Shown: positions 1-6,596 of the stretch, piece by piece | How the letters are laid out: each line of letters begins with the position of its first letter | Numbering within the stretch: position 1 is the first letter of the stretch | Assembly: GCA_020720325.1 (NCBI GenBank) | Contig: DYOW01000018.1 | Coordinates: forward strand, 1 to 34,049 | Direction: 5' to 3' | DNA length: 34,049 nt | Source: Desulfobulbus propionicus | Lineage (GTDB): Bacteria > Desulfobacterota > Dissulfuribacteria > Dissulfuribacterales > DYOW01 | Notes under the pieces: model-generated | What the model saw: only the letters and a program-made list of their open reading frames with translations | What the model was told of the DNA's origin: nothing | The model's database searches: none | Program-made: the position numbers and the translations under genes

Positions 1-231
1 ATTAAAACCGGCTACAAACATTTTAATAATGATGGGAAGCCTGATAACCCACTTAAGTATAATATGGGGTCTATTATAAAAGGAATAAAAATTGATCTTG
101 AAAAATTACGAACGCAATTTAAGCAAAAAAGCCAAAACATAGATAAACGAATATCTGGATTTATTGATTTTTGCCTGAAAGAATCATTAAGAGACAATTT
201 TAAGATATGCAATTTGGAACTTGCCGAATGA
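1..231 (+). CDS. C-terminal end of an unknown protein (partial)
   Basis: The window opens inside a reading frame that runs without a stop to a TGA at 229-231, giving the last 76 residues of a protein whose start lies to the left. The visible part is basic and hydrophilic, with a predicted helix rich in Lys, Gln and Asn (KLRTQFKQKSQNIDK) and an ending CNLELAE. There is no signal peptide, membrane segment or motif that I recognise, so no function is given. An opposite-strand frame of 74 codons also exists over 12-236, but it is Phe/Ile/Leu-rich in the manner of an antisense shadow and has no ribosome binding site. The forward frame looks more protein-like, but it cannot be proven from this fragment. 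Confidence 0.55.
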   Translation: MKTGYKHFNNDGKPDNPLKYNMGSIIKGIKIDLEKLRTQFKQKSQNIDKRISGFIDFCLKESLRDNFKICNLELAE

Positions 232-347
232 AGCATATAAAAATAAGGACCTCTCTCAGGATTTGTTTCATAGCTTAAAATAAATCACTAATAATAAACA
301 CTTATAATAAACTTATTTAATAAAAAACAAAAAAAGGGGAAAATAAC

Positions 348-887
348 ATGAAAAAAACATTATTAATCATCACAATGCTTATTACTTTAACCACATTTAT
401 TTCCACATCCGCCTTTGCAGGTGGAGCATTCAGAGAAGGCAAAACATGGGAAAATCCCGAAGGAGGAACAAGCGGAGCCGCCGCAAGCGGAGCTTATGGA
501 CCTAACGGCGGAACAGGCTCTGTTCGTGGATATACAAGCGATGGAGCTGGAAATGTCCAGACCGGAAGCGGCAGGGCGTTTAAGACTCCTGCAGGAACAA
601 CTGGCGGCAGGGCATCCACCACCACAAAAAACGCTGATGGCACAGGAACAAGACAAAGCGGCATGGCTGTTGACAGCGCATACGGCACAGCCAAAAGCTC
701 AGGAACAGCATCAAAAACATCTACAGGCGTTGAAGGCACAAAGTCAACCACTGCTACCTCAAAAACAACTGGTCAGACATATTCAGGTTCAACAAGCTAT
801 GATTATGACAAAACAACCGGCGATGGAAGCGTTTCACACACATGTTATGATACATATGGTAATCCAATCACCTGCCCCAAACAATAA
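348..887 (+). CDS. Secreted Gly/Thr/Ser-rich protein, copy 1
   Basis: This encodes 179 residues. Residues 1-24 are a Sec signal peptide (Lys pair, hydrophobic core, SAFA cleavage site). The mature part is low-complexity, rich in Gly, Thr, Ser and Ala, with no membrane segment. It ends in a motif with two cysteines (CYDTYGNPITCP) that could form a disulfide. The start is set by a Shine-Dalgarno run (AAAGGGGAAA) 8 bases upstream. A TATAAT at 303-308 could be a -10 box, but no good -35 box is visible. The gene is a tandem paralogue of the gene at 1168-1716. Their centres (394-652 and 1214-1472) match at all but one of 259 bases, while the signal peptides and C-termini have diverged. The function is unknown; composition suggests an exported or surface structural protein. 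Long frames in other phases are side effects of the G-rich repetitive sequence. Confidence 0.85.
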   Translation: MKKTLLIITMLITLTTFISTSAFAGGAFREGKTWENPEGGTSGAAASGAYGPNGGTGSVRGYTSDGAGNVQTGSGRAFKTPAGTTGGRASTTTKNADGTGTRQSGMAVDSAYGTAKSSGTASKTSTGVEGTKSTTATSKTTGQTYSGSTSYDYDKTTGDGSVSHTCYDTYGNPITCPKQ

Positions 888-922
888 TAACAATAAAGTA
901 TAAAAATCTGATATGTTAAGAG

Positions 923-953
923 CGCCTCCGGATAACTTCCGGGGGCTTTTTTT
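923..953 (+). terminator. Rho-independent terminator after secreted copy 1
   Basis: A hairpin with arms around GCCTCCGGA and TTCCGGGGGC (one G-T pair, short loop) is followed by seven T. It lies 35 bases after the stop of the first secreted gene. It corresponds in position to the terminator after the second copy and was duplicated with it. Confidence 0.85.
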
Positions 954-1075
954 ATTCTATCCCCAGTTTCTTCATCTTGTTAAAAAGTCTTTTGCAGCTA
1001 ATTCCAAGTTTTTTGGGCTACCTCAGTCTTATCATATTTACACTCCTTTTTACACACCTTCAGGACATTTATCAA
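952..1075 (-). pseudogene. Relic of the 3' end of the NtrC-type regulator
   Basis: Read on the minus strand, this segment aligns with the last ~40 codons of the regulator at 1777-3141. ECKYDKTEVAQK matches ECKYNKTEVAKK, then, after one inserted base in the A-run, SCKRLFNKMKKLGIE matches SYKTLFNKMKKLGIE, and both end at an equivalent TAA (952-954 versus 1777-1779). The frameshift and the absence of the rest of the gene show that it is dead. It holds only part of the Fis-type DNA-binding helix-turn-helix. It sits directly behind the terminator of secreted copy 1, just as the intact gene's end sits behind the terminator of copy 2, so it was carried along in the tandem duplication. Confidence 0.78.
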
Positions 1076-1107
1076 TACATACAAAAAGTAATTCTGTCTG
1101 AAATTAA

Positions 1108-1139
1108 TTGACAAATATCATAAAGTTATTCAATATAAA
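1108..1139 (+). promoter_or_regulatory. Possible promoter of secreted copy 2
   Basis: A perfect TTGACA (1108-1113) is followed by TATAAA (1134-1139). The spacing of 20 bases is long for sigma-70; CAATAT at 17 bases is a weaker alternative. It lies 29 bases before the gene's start codon. No GG-N10-GC sigma-54 signature was seen upstream of either copy. Confidence 0.3.
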
Positions 1140-1167
1140 ATAACATAATAAAAAAGGAGAAAATTCC

Positions 1168-1716
1168 ATGAGAAAATCATTTTTAACCATTGCAATGTTG
1201 ATGTTTATCACTTCATTTATTTCCACATCCGCCTTTGCAGGTGGAGCATTCAGAGAAGGCAAAACATGGGAAAATCCCGAAGGAGGAACAAGCGGAGCCG
1301 CCGCAAGCGGAGCTTATGGACCTAACGGCGGAACAGGCTCTGTTCGTGGATATACAAGCGATGGAGCTGGAAATGTCCAGACCGGAAGCGGCAGGGCGTT
1401 TAAGACTCCTGCAGGAACAACTGGCGGCAGGGCATCTACCACCACAAAAAACGCTGATGGCACAGGAACAAGAAAAAGCGGTTTTGCTGCTGATAACGCC
1501 AAAGGCACAATTAAAAGCCAGGGCTCCGCATCAAAAACAGCCACAGGAGTAGAAGGCAACAGATCTTCATCCGCAACATCTAAAACAACCGGAAACTCAT
1601 ATTCCGGCTCTACAAACTATGAATATGACAAAACAACCGACGATGGAAGCGTTTCACACACAGGCAAGTGTTATGATTCTTACGGCAATGAAATAGCCTG
1701 CCCTAAATCAAAATAA
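1168..1716 (+). CDS. Secreted Gly/Thr/Ser-rich protein, copy 2
   Basis: This encodes 182 residues and is a tandem paralogue of the gene at 348-887, offset by 820 bp. It has a signal peptide (residues 1-24, ending SAFA), a low-complexity Gly/Thr/Ser/Ala body, and a C-terminal CYDSYGNEIACP motif with two cysteines. An AAAAGGAGAAAA ribosome binding site precedes the ATG. Residues 17-102 are encoded by DNA nearly identical to copy 1, whereas residues 103-182 differ often (for example FAADNAKGTIKSQGSA instead of MAVDSAYGTAKSSGTA) and include three extra codons. This copy faces the sigma-54 regulator end to end and is probably the ancestral location, because the regulator next to it is intact. The function is unknown. 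Confidence 0.87.
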   Translation: MRKSFLTIAMLMFITSFISTSAFAGGAFREGKTWENPEGGTSGAAASGAYGPNGGTGSVRGYTSDGAGNVQTGSGRAFKTPAGTTGGRASTTTKNADGTGTRKSGFAADNAKGTIKSQGSASKTATGVEGNRSSSATSKTTGNSYSGSTNYEYDKTTDDGSVSHTGKCYDSYGNEIACPKSK

Positions 1717-1751
1717 TAAAATCAATTAAACAAAAACTGATATTTTTATAA

Positions 1752-1778
1752 AGCCCCCGATTTCAGGGGGTTTTTTTT
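1752..1778 (+). terminator. Rho-independent terminator after secreted copy 2
   Basis: AGCCCCCGA and TCAGGGGGT form a GC-rich hairpin followed by eight T. The T-run overlaps the stop codon of the convergent regulator gene at 1777. On the minus strand the hairpin is followed by a poorer T tract, so it may work weakly in that direction too. Confidence 0.88.
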
Positions 1779-3141
1779 ATTCAATCCCAAGCTTTTTCAT
1801 CTTATTAAAAAGGGTTTTATAGCTAATTCCAAGTTTTTTTGCCACCTCAGTCTTATTATATTTACATTCCTGCAGGGCATTTATTATAAACTCTTTTTCC
1901 TTGATATTTATGGCATCCTTGCAGACTGAGCGTAAATCCTTTTCTAAATCCCACTCAAATTCTTCTGTTTTTTTTTCTTTTACAGGCATATTCATTTGTT
2001 GTTTTTTAAATTCCAGTATTTTTAATATATTATTTCTGTCAATGACATTTTTTTCACAAAATATTGATGCCCTATCAAGAATATTAAAAAGCTCCCTGAC
2101 ATTTCCGGGAAATGAATAATCCTCGAGAAGTTTCACCGCATCATCTGATATTAAAAGATTTTTCTCAATTGTTTGCGAAAGGCTTATTAGATGAAATTTA
2201 ATAAGGGGATATATGTCTTCTTTTCTTTCCCTTAAAGGAGGAATATCTATTGGAAAATTATTCAGTCGAAAAAAGAGGTCTTCCCTGAATTTTTGTTTTT
2301 TTACCTCATCATAAAGATTTCTGTTAGTTGCGGCAATAACCCTTGCGCCGCTAAATTTTTCAATAACGCCTCCTATTGGGATAAAAGCGCCTGAATCAAG
2401 AAATCTAAGGAGTTTTGGCTGTAAATTCAGGAATAATTCGCCTATTTCATCAAGAAACAATGTGCCCTCAGAGGCGCTTTCCACAAGACCAGACTTGTTT
2501 TCAGTAGCGCCGGTAAATGAACCCTTTGTATGGCCAAACAGCAGGGATTCAGCCAGCTCAAATGGAAGGTTTGCGCAATTAAAAGGCACAAATGTTTTTC
2601 TGGCGCTGTGTTTATGAATATAATTTGCAATGACATCCTTTCCGACCCCGGACTCACCGGTTATCAAAACAGGAAAATTGGTTTTTGCCACCTGTCTGCA
2701 AATTTTTAAAATTTCATGCATCCTGACAGAATATGAAATTGGGAACATCTCATCTTTTGAAAAAACTTTATCTTTTTCAATTGCCAGATTTATTTTTTTC
2801 TCAAATTTTTCAATAAGCTCATTTAAGTCAACAGGTTTTTCAAGATAATCCGAGGCGCCAAGTCGCATTGCCTCAACAGCGGAATTTATTGTGCCGTGCG
2901 CAGTCGCCACAATTATGACGCAGTCCGGATTTATTTCCTTTGCAATGGGAATAAGGTCTATTCCTGAGCCGTCAGGAAGTTGCAGGTCAAGGAGGATGCC
3001 GTCAGGCTTTTTGGAGATAAAGCTTTCCTTTGCCTCTTTAAGATTGTAAACTGATAAAATTCCAAAGCATCCTGACAGGGCTTCCTTGAAAATTTCTGAT
3101 AATTTTCTCGTATCCTCAACAAGTAATATGGTTGGTTTCAC
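1777..3141 (-). CDS. NtrC-family sigma-54-dependent response regulator
   Basis: This encodes 454 residues in the usual three-domain layout. The receiver domain (3-120) has acidic residues ED at 9-10, the phospho-acceptor Asp52 in LLDLQLPDGSG, and Lys102 in EKPVD. The AAA+ domain (~135-370) has Walker A GESGVGKD at 162-169, the sigma-54 contact loop GSFTGA at 207-212 (Ser in place of the more common Ala), and Walker B TLFLDEIGE at 227-235. A Fis-type helix-turn-helix ends the protein (NKTEVAKKLGISYKTLFNKMKKLGIE region). Proteins of this type use ATP hydrolysis to open sigma-54 promoters when phosphorylated by a partner kinase. No kinase gene adjoins it; the one at 29.7-31.2 kb is far away and need not be its partner. 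It converges on the secreted gene pair and is divergent from ppx. I assign no target. Confidence 0.95.
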   Translation of the reverse strand: MKPTILLVEDTRKLSEIFKEALSGCFGILSVYNLKEAKESFISKKPDGILLDLQLPDGSGIDLIPIAKEINPDCVIIVATAHGTINSAVEAMRLGASDYLEKPVDLNELIEKFEKKINLAIEKDKVFSKDEMFPISYSVRMHEILKICRQVAKTNFPVLITGESGVGKDVIANYIHKHSARKTFVPFNCANLPFELAESLLFGHTKGSFTGATENKSGLVESASEGTLFLDEIGELFLNLQPKLLRFLDSGAFIPIGGVIEKFSGARVIAATNRNLYDEVKKQKFREDLFFRLNNFPIDIPPLRERKEDIYPLIKFHLISLSQTIEKNLLISDDAVKLLEDYSFPGNVRELFNILDRASIFCEKNVIDRNNILKILEFKKQQMNMPVKEKKTEEFEWDLEKDLRSVCKDAINIKEKEFIINALQECKYNKTEVAKKLGISYKTLFNKMKKLGIE

Positions 3142-3220
3142 TTTATTTTTATGTTATATGAATTAGAAAATAAGAAATAATAATTATTTATTATTAACAT
3201 TATAACAGAAATAAAAATTT

Positions 3221-4195
3221 ATGAAAAATAAAATTGCTCTTATTGATTTAGGCTCCCAGACATTTCGCCTTGCGATTGTCAATTTTGATAAAAATAGTTT
3301 TAATATTGAGGTTTCTCTGTTAAAAGACATCAAACTTGCCGAGGGATTGCAAAAAACAGGTTTATTATCCCAAAATGCAATGAAAAGAGGATTATCAGCG
3401 ATTTTAGAGTTTGGGGAATACTTAAAAAAATATCATGCGCAACATATCATTGTTGTTGGGACGCATCCTTTCAGAAAGGCTGAAAATGCAGGTTATTTTT
3501 TAGAAAAATCCAGGGAAGCAGGGATTAAAATAAATGTATTATCAGAAAAGGAAGAGGCATTGATTGCCGCGCAGGGCGCGCTTTTTTCCCTCGATGTTAA
3601 AGATGCTGTTATAATTGATATTGGAGGAGGCTCAACAGAGATAAGCTTTTTTAAAGAATGTTTGCCGGAAAAAATTTTTTCATTTCCTATTGGCGCAGTG
3701 GGATTAAAGGAAAAATTTGAGGAAATTTCTGATATATCTCACATATCAGATAAGAATAAGGCTGAAGCCATATATGACAGGATATTTGACAAATCATTTG
3801 GAATATCTGAGAAATTTTTTGCCGGTTATAATTTAAATAATGCAATTTGTGTGGGAGGAGCTGCCACTACAATTGCTTATATTAAATCAGGATTAAATCA
3901 ATACGACCCAAAGGTTATTCGGGGCTTAAAACTAAAATCAGATGAAATCAGCCGGTTATGGAATGAATTTTTCTTTATCTCAAGGGATGAAATTTCTAAA
4001 AAATTTGGTATAAATTCCAGAAGAAGTGATATAATCCATTCAGGATTATTTATAATAAAAAAAATATTAAAATGTCTCGCCTTAGACCATGTTACTATAA
4101 GTGATGCAGGTCTTTTGACGGGACTTATGATTAAATATATTAAAAAGGAGCATCCAGATGTTAAATTACCCGATCCCTGTAGCATATACCTTTGA
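3221..4195 (+). CDS. ppx: Exopolyphosphatase / pppGpp phosphohydrolase family protein
   Basis: This encodes 324 residues with the actin-like ATPase fold signatures of the Ppx/GppA family: the N-terminal phosphate loop [13 protein letters not shown] (~8-20) and the second loop [13 protein letters not shown] (~131-143). It also has the family's [11 protein letters not shown] region and a C-terminal LLTGLM motif. The length matches the short, two-domain type that lacks the C-terminal HD-like domain. Such enzymes release phosphate from polyphosphate or convert pppGpp to ppGpp; sequence alone does not decide which. The 3' end overlaps the start of guaB by 38 bases, so the two are probably co-transcribed, linking a possible ppGpp enzyme with GTP synthesis. 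No clear Shine-Dalgarno precedes the ATG, and the 79-bp gap to the divergent regulator is very A+T-rich. Confidence 0.88.
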   Translation: MKNKIALIDLGSQTFRLAIVNFDKNSFNIEVSLLKDIKLAEGLQKTGLLSQNAMKRGLSAILEFGEYLKKYHAQHIIVVGTHPFRKAENAGYFLEKSREAGIKINVLSEKEEALIAAQGALFSLDVKDAVIIDIGGGSTEISFFKECLPEKIFSFPIGAVGLKEKFEEISDISHISDKNKAEAIYDRIFDKSFGISEKFFAGYNLNNAICVGGAATTIAYIKSGLNQYDPKVIRGLKLKSDEISRLWNEFFFISRDEISKKFGINSRRSDIIHSGLFIIKKILKCLALDHVTISDAGLLTGLMIKYIKKEHPDVKLPDPCSIYL

Positions 4196-5624
4196 CGATC
4201 TTCTGTTATTACCGTCATTTTCAGAGGTTATACCCTCGGAGGTAGATATTGCAACCCGCTTGACCCCTGAAATAAATCTTAATATGCCAATAGTAAGCGC
4301 TGCAATGGATACTGTCACTGAGGCTGATACTGCAAAAAGCATTGCAAGGGAAGGAGGCATCGGCTTTATCCATCGTAATATGCCCATTGAAAGGCAGGCA
4401 AAAGAGGTGGAAAAAGTAAAAAAATCCGAAAGCGGAATGATTTATGATCCAATAACAGTAAACCCTGACCAGAAAATAAGCGAGGTCATGGCAATAATGA
4501 GGGAATACAGGATTTCAGGGGTTCCGGTTGTTGTGGGTAAAAGACTTGTTGGAATTATCACAAACAGGGATCTGCGTTTTGAAACAAACTTTGACCAGTA
4601 TGTCAAAGATGTGATGACAAAGGAAAATCTTATAACAGCCGCGGTGGGAACAACCCTTGAAGAGTCCAAAAAGCTTCTTCATAAGCATAAAATTGAAAAA
4701 TTACTAATAGTAGATGACAATTATGAGCTTAAGGGACTTATCACTATAAAAGATATAGAGAAAATAAAAAAATATCCGCATTCATGCAAGGACTCCAGGG
4801 GAAGATTAAGGGTAGGCGTCGCAATTGGAGTTGGAGCAAACAGACTTGAGGCTGTGGAAAGGTTAATGAAAGCCGGCGCTGATGTATTTGTAATAGATTC
4901 TGCGCACGGTCATTCCAAAGGGGTTATAAGCGCTGTTGAGGATATAAAAAAAACATTTCCTGCTGTGCAATTGATTGCAGGAAATGTTGCAACCGCTGAG
5001 GGAGCTGAGGCTTTATTAAAGGCAGGGGCTGACGCAATAAAGGTTGGAGTTGGTCCCGGATCAATATGCACAACGCGAATTGTTGCCGGAGTTGGCGTGC
5101 CCCAATTAACTGCTGTTCACAATTGTGCGCTAATGGCTGAAAAATATGGAAGAACAATCATTGCAGACGGTGGCATTAAATTTTCTGGTGATATTGTAAA
5201 GGCGCTTGCTGCTGGAGCTTATTGCGTCATGGTAGGAAATCTCCTTGCAGGAACAGACGAAAGCCCAGGGGATATAGAGCTTTTTGAAGGAAGGTCATAT
5301 AAAGTTTACAGGGGCATGGGTTCTCTTGCAGCCATGAAAGAAGGAAGCAGCGAGAGATATTTTCAGGATAATGTGAGAACCGCACAAAAACTGGTTCCGG
5401 AAGGAATTGAGGGAAGAGTTCCTTACAGAGGCACTCTTTCCGCTATGATTCACCAGCTTGTGGGCGGGTTAAGGTCAGGCATGGGTTACGTTGGGGCAAA
5501 AACAATAGAAGATTTGAGAAAAAACACAAAATTTGTGCAGATAACCGCTGCGGGACTAAAAGAAAGCCATGTCCACGGTGTTATAATAACAAAAGAATCA
5601 CCAAATTACTGGCTTGGAAAGTAA
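4158..5624 (+). CDS. guaB: Inosine-5'-monophosphate dehydrogenase
   Basis: This encodes 488 residues, the normal length. IMPDH oxidises IMP to XMP with NAD+, the first committed step of GTP synthesis. The N-terminal [20 protein letters not shown] is characteristic. Two CBS domains (~95-205) interrupt the TIM barrel, and the catalytic Cys304 lies in [19 protein letters not shown] and the flap region ([16 protein letters not shown]) are also present. The ATG at 4158 has a good AAAAAGGAG site 7 bases upstream and places the conserved N-terminus correctly, so the 38-base overlap with the preceding ppx frame looks real and suggests translational coupling. No purine riboswitch is seen. Confidence 0.97.
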   Translation: MLNYPIPVAYTFDDLLLLPSFSEVIPSEVDIATRLTPEINLNMPIVSAAMDTVTEADTAKSIAREGGIGFIHRNMPIERQAKEVEKVKKSESGMIYDPITVNPDQKISEVMAIMREYRISGVPVVVGKRLVGIITNRDLRFETNFDQYVKDVMTKENLITAAVGTTLEESKKLLHKHKIEKLLIVDDNYELKGLITIKDIEKIKKYPHSCKDSRGRLRVGVAIGVGANRLEAVERLMKAGADVFVIDSAHGHSKGVISAVEDIKKTFPAVQLIAGNVATAEGAEALLKAGADAIKVGVGPGSICTTRIVAGVGVPQLTAVHNCALMAEKYGRTIIADGGIKFSGDIVKALAAGAYCVMVGNLLAGTDESPGDIELFEGRSYKVYRGMGSLAAMKEGSSERYFQDNVRTAQKLVPEGIEGRVPYRGTLSAMIHQLVGGLRSGMGYVGAKTIEDLRKNTKFVQITAAGLKESHVHGVIITKESPNYWLGK

Positions 5625-5627
5625 AAA

Positions 5628-5704
5628 AAGTTAAAAAAGTTTTAAGCTTGAGGAAGTTAAAATAAATTATGCATTGTTCTTAACACTTATTACTTTTTTA
5701 ACTT
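5628..5704. repeat. 13-bp A+T-rich inverted repeat between guaB and rhomboid ends
   Basis: AAGTTAAAAAAGT at 5628-5640 is the exact reverse complement of ACTTTTTTAACTT at 5692-5704, with about 51 bases between. It spans the gap between two convergent genes and touches the rhomboid stop. It could act as a weak bidirectional transcript end, but in such A+T-rich DNA it could also be chance. There is no GC-rich stem. Confidence 0.35.
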
Positions 5705-6390
5705 AAATCTTCTTTCTCGTCACTTTTATACAATATTTTCACATAAAAATAACCAAATATAAAACCTCCGATATGCGCCCACCATGCAATTGCGCCTGTA
5801 GCGTTTGGAAGCGCCAGGGAAAGCGCTCCGCTAAAAATCTGTTGAATAAACCAGAAAGCAAGGAAAATAACAGCCGGAGCCTCAAAAAAAATAGGAAAAA
5901 ACAGAATTGGAACCATTATAAGTATCTTTGCCCGGGGAAAAAAATAAAAATAAGCCCCCATTACCCCTGCAATTGCCCCGGAAGCCCCAATTATGGGTAT
6001 TTCTGAAGACAGGTTTGTTATAACATGCATTAAACTGGCAAAAATGCCCGATAATAAATAAAATACTACAAAATTTAGCTTGCCTATCTTATCTTCAACA
6101 TTATCTCCGAATATCCATAAAGTCCATAAATTGCCTATAATATGCACCCACCCTCCATGCAGGAACATACAAGTAAAAAAATTGAGAAAATCTTTTATTT
6201 TAAGATTATAATCCCCTGATATTGCTTGGCTAAATTTAAGCGGTATCACAGCATTTTCATAAATAAATAATTCCAAAGACCTCTCTGGCATCAATATTTC
6301 TCTCAAAAAGAATATTGTATTGATAAAAATCAATGTCCAGATGATAATTGGAATGCTTTTGCCTTTAATACTATCTTTAATTGGAAACAT
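5698..6390 (-). CDS. Rhomboid family intramembrane serine protease
   Basis: This encodes 230 residues with about six to seven hydrophobic segments. The rhomboid hallmarks are present: HGGWVHIIGN at 78-87 (His78, His83, Asn87), the catalytic Ser137 in GASGAIAGVMGAY, and the catalytic His206 in AHIGGFIFGY. Rhomboids cleave membrane-protein substrates within the bilayer. The substrate cannot be read from the sequence. It converges with guaB and is divergent from the TauE/SafE-like gene, so it is probably a single-gene unit. No GlpG-type N-terminal cytosolic domain is present. Confidence 0.93.
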   Translation of the reverse strand: MFPIKDSIKGKSIPIIIWTLIFINTIFFLREILMPERSLELFIYENAVIPLKFSQAISGDYNLKIKDFLNFFTCMFLHGGWVHIIGNLWTLWIFGDNVEDKIGKLNFVVFYLLSGIFASLMHVITNLSSEIPIIGASGAIAGVMGAYFYFFPRAKILIMVPILFFPIFFEAPAVIFLAFWFIQQIFSGALSLALPNATGAIAWWAHIGGFIFGYFYVKILYKSDEKEDLS

Positions 6391-6430
6391 TTTTCTATTT
6401 TACAAAGTTTTTACAAAAATATAAATTTTT

Positions 6431-6458
6431 TTGACAAAATCTATTGAAAATTTTTAAT
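6431..6458 (+). promoter_or_regulatory. Predicted sigma-70-type promoter of the TauE/SafE-like genes
   Basis: TTGACA (6431-6436), 16-base spacer and TTTAAT (6453-6458) form a near-consensus promoter. Transcription would begin near 6465, giving a leader of about 130 bases before the ATG at 6597. That leader contains the hairpin and T-run described separately. Confidence 0.6.
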
Positions 6459-6479
6459 TTTAATGTTTTAATTTTGTGC

Positions 6480-6546
6480 ATGAAAAGAAATAAAAGGAGG
6501 TGGTTGTCAAAAATTAATAATAAATATTAATTTTTGAGTTTTTTTT
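6480..6546 (+). promoter_or_regulatory. Attenuator-like leader: short frame, Shine-Dalgarno and AT hairpin with T-run
   Basis: Within the leader of the TauE/SafE-like gene, a 16-codon frame runs from ATG at 6480 to TAA (MKRNKRRWLSKINNKY). A very strong AAAAGGAGGTGG site (6493-6502) lies inside it and could instead serve a tiny TTG or GTG frame. A perfect 12-bp inverted repeat (6508-6519 and 6525-6536, 5-base loop) follows, then eight T (6539-6546). The hairpin has almost no G+C, so its strength as a terminator is doubtful. No upstream gene on this strand ends here, so it must act on the leader if it acts at all. The true gene has its own AAGGAGGATG site downstream. Confidence 0.4.
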
Positions 6547-6596
6547 ACTAAAAACAGCGTATTAATAACAATCATTTAAATAAGGAGGATGAAGTA

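Noticed and set aside
387-751. Minus-strand frames opposite the secreted genes
   Set aside because: Antisense shadows of Gly/Ala/Thr codons, giving Cys/Ser/Pro-rich products without initiation signals.
415-903. A 162-codon frame on the plus strand overlapping secreted copy 1, and its 105-codon counterpart at 1235-1552
   Set aside because: They are another phase of the G/C-rich repetitive gene; conservation between the copies only reflects the nearly identical DNA, and neither has a signal or a ribosome binding site.
913-1101. A 62-codon plus-strand frame after secreted copy 1
   Set aside because: It runs through a terminator and through the relic of the regulator read on the wrong strand.
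3142-3220. Near-palindromic A+T run between regulator and ppx as an operator
   Set aside because: Composition alone (nearly all A and T) makes such symmetry likely by chance; no second copy was found.
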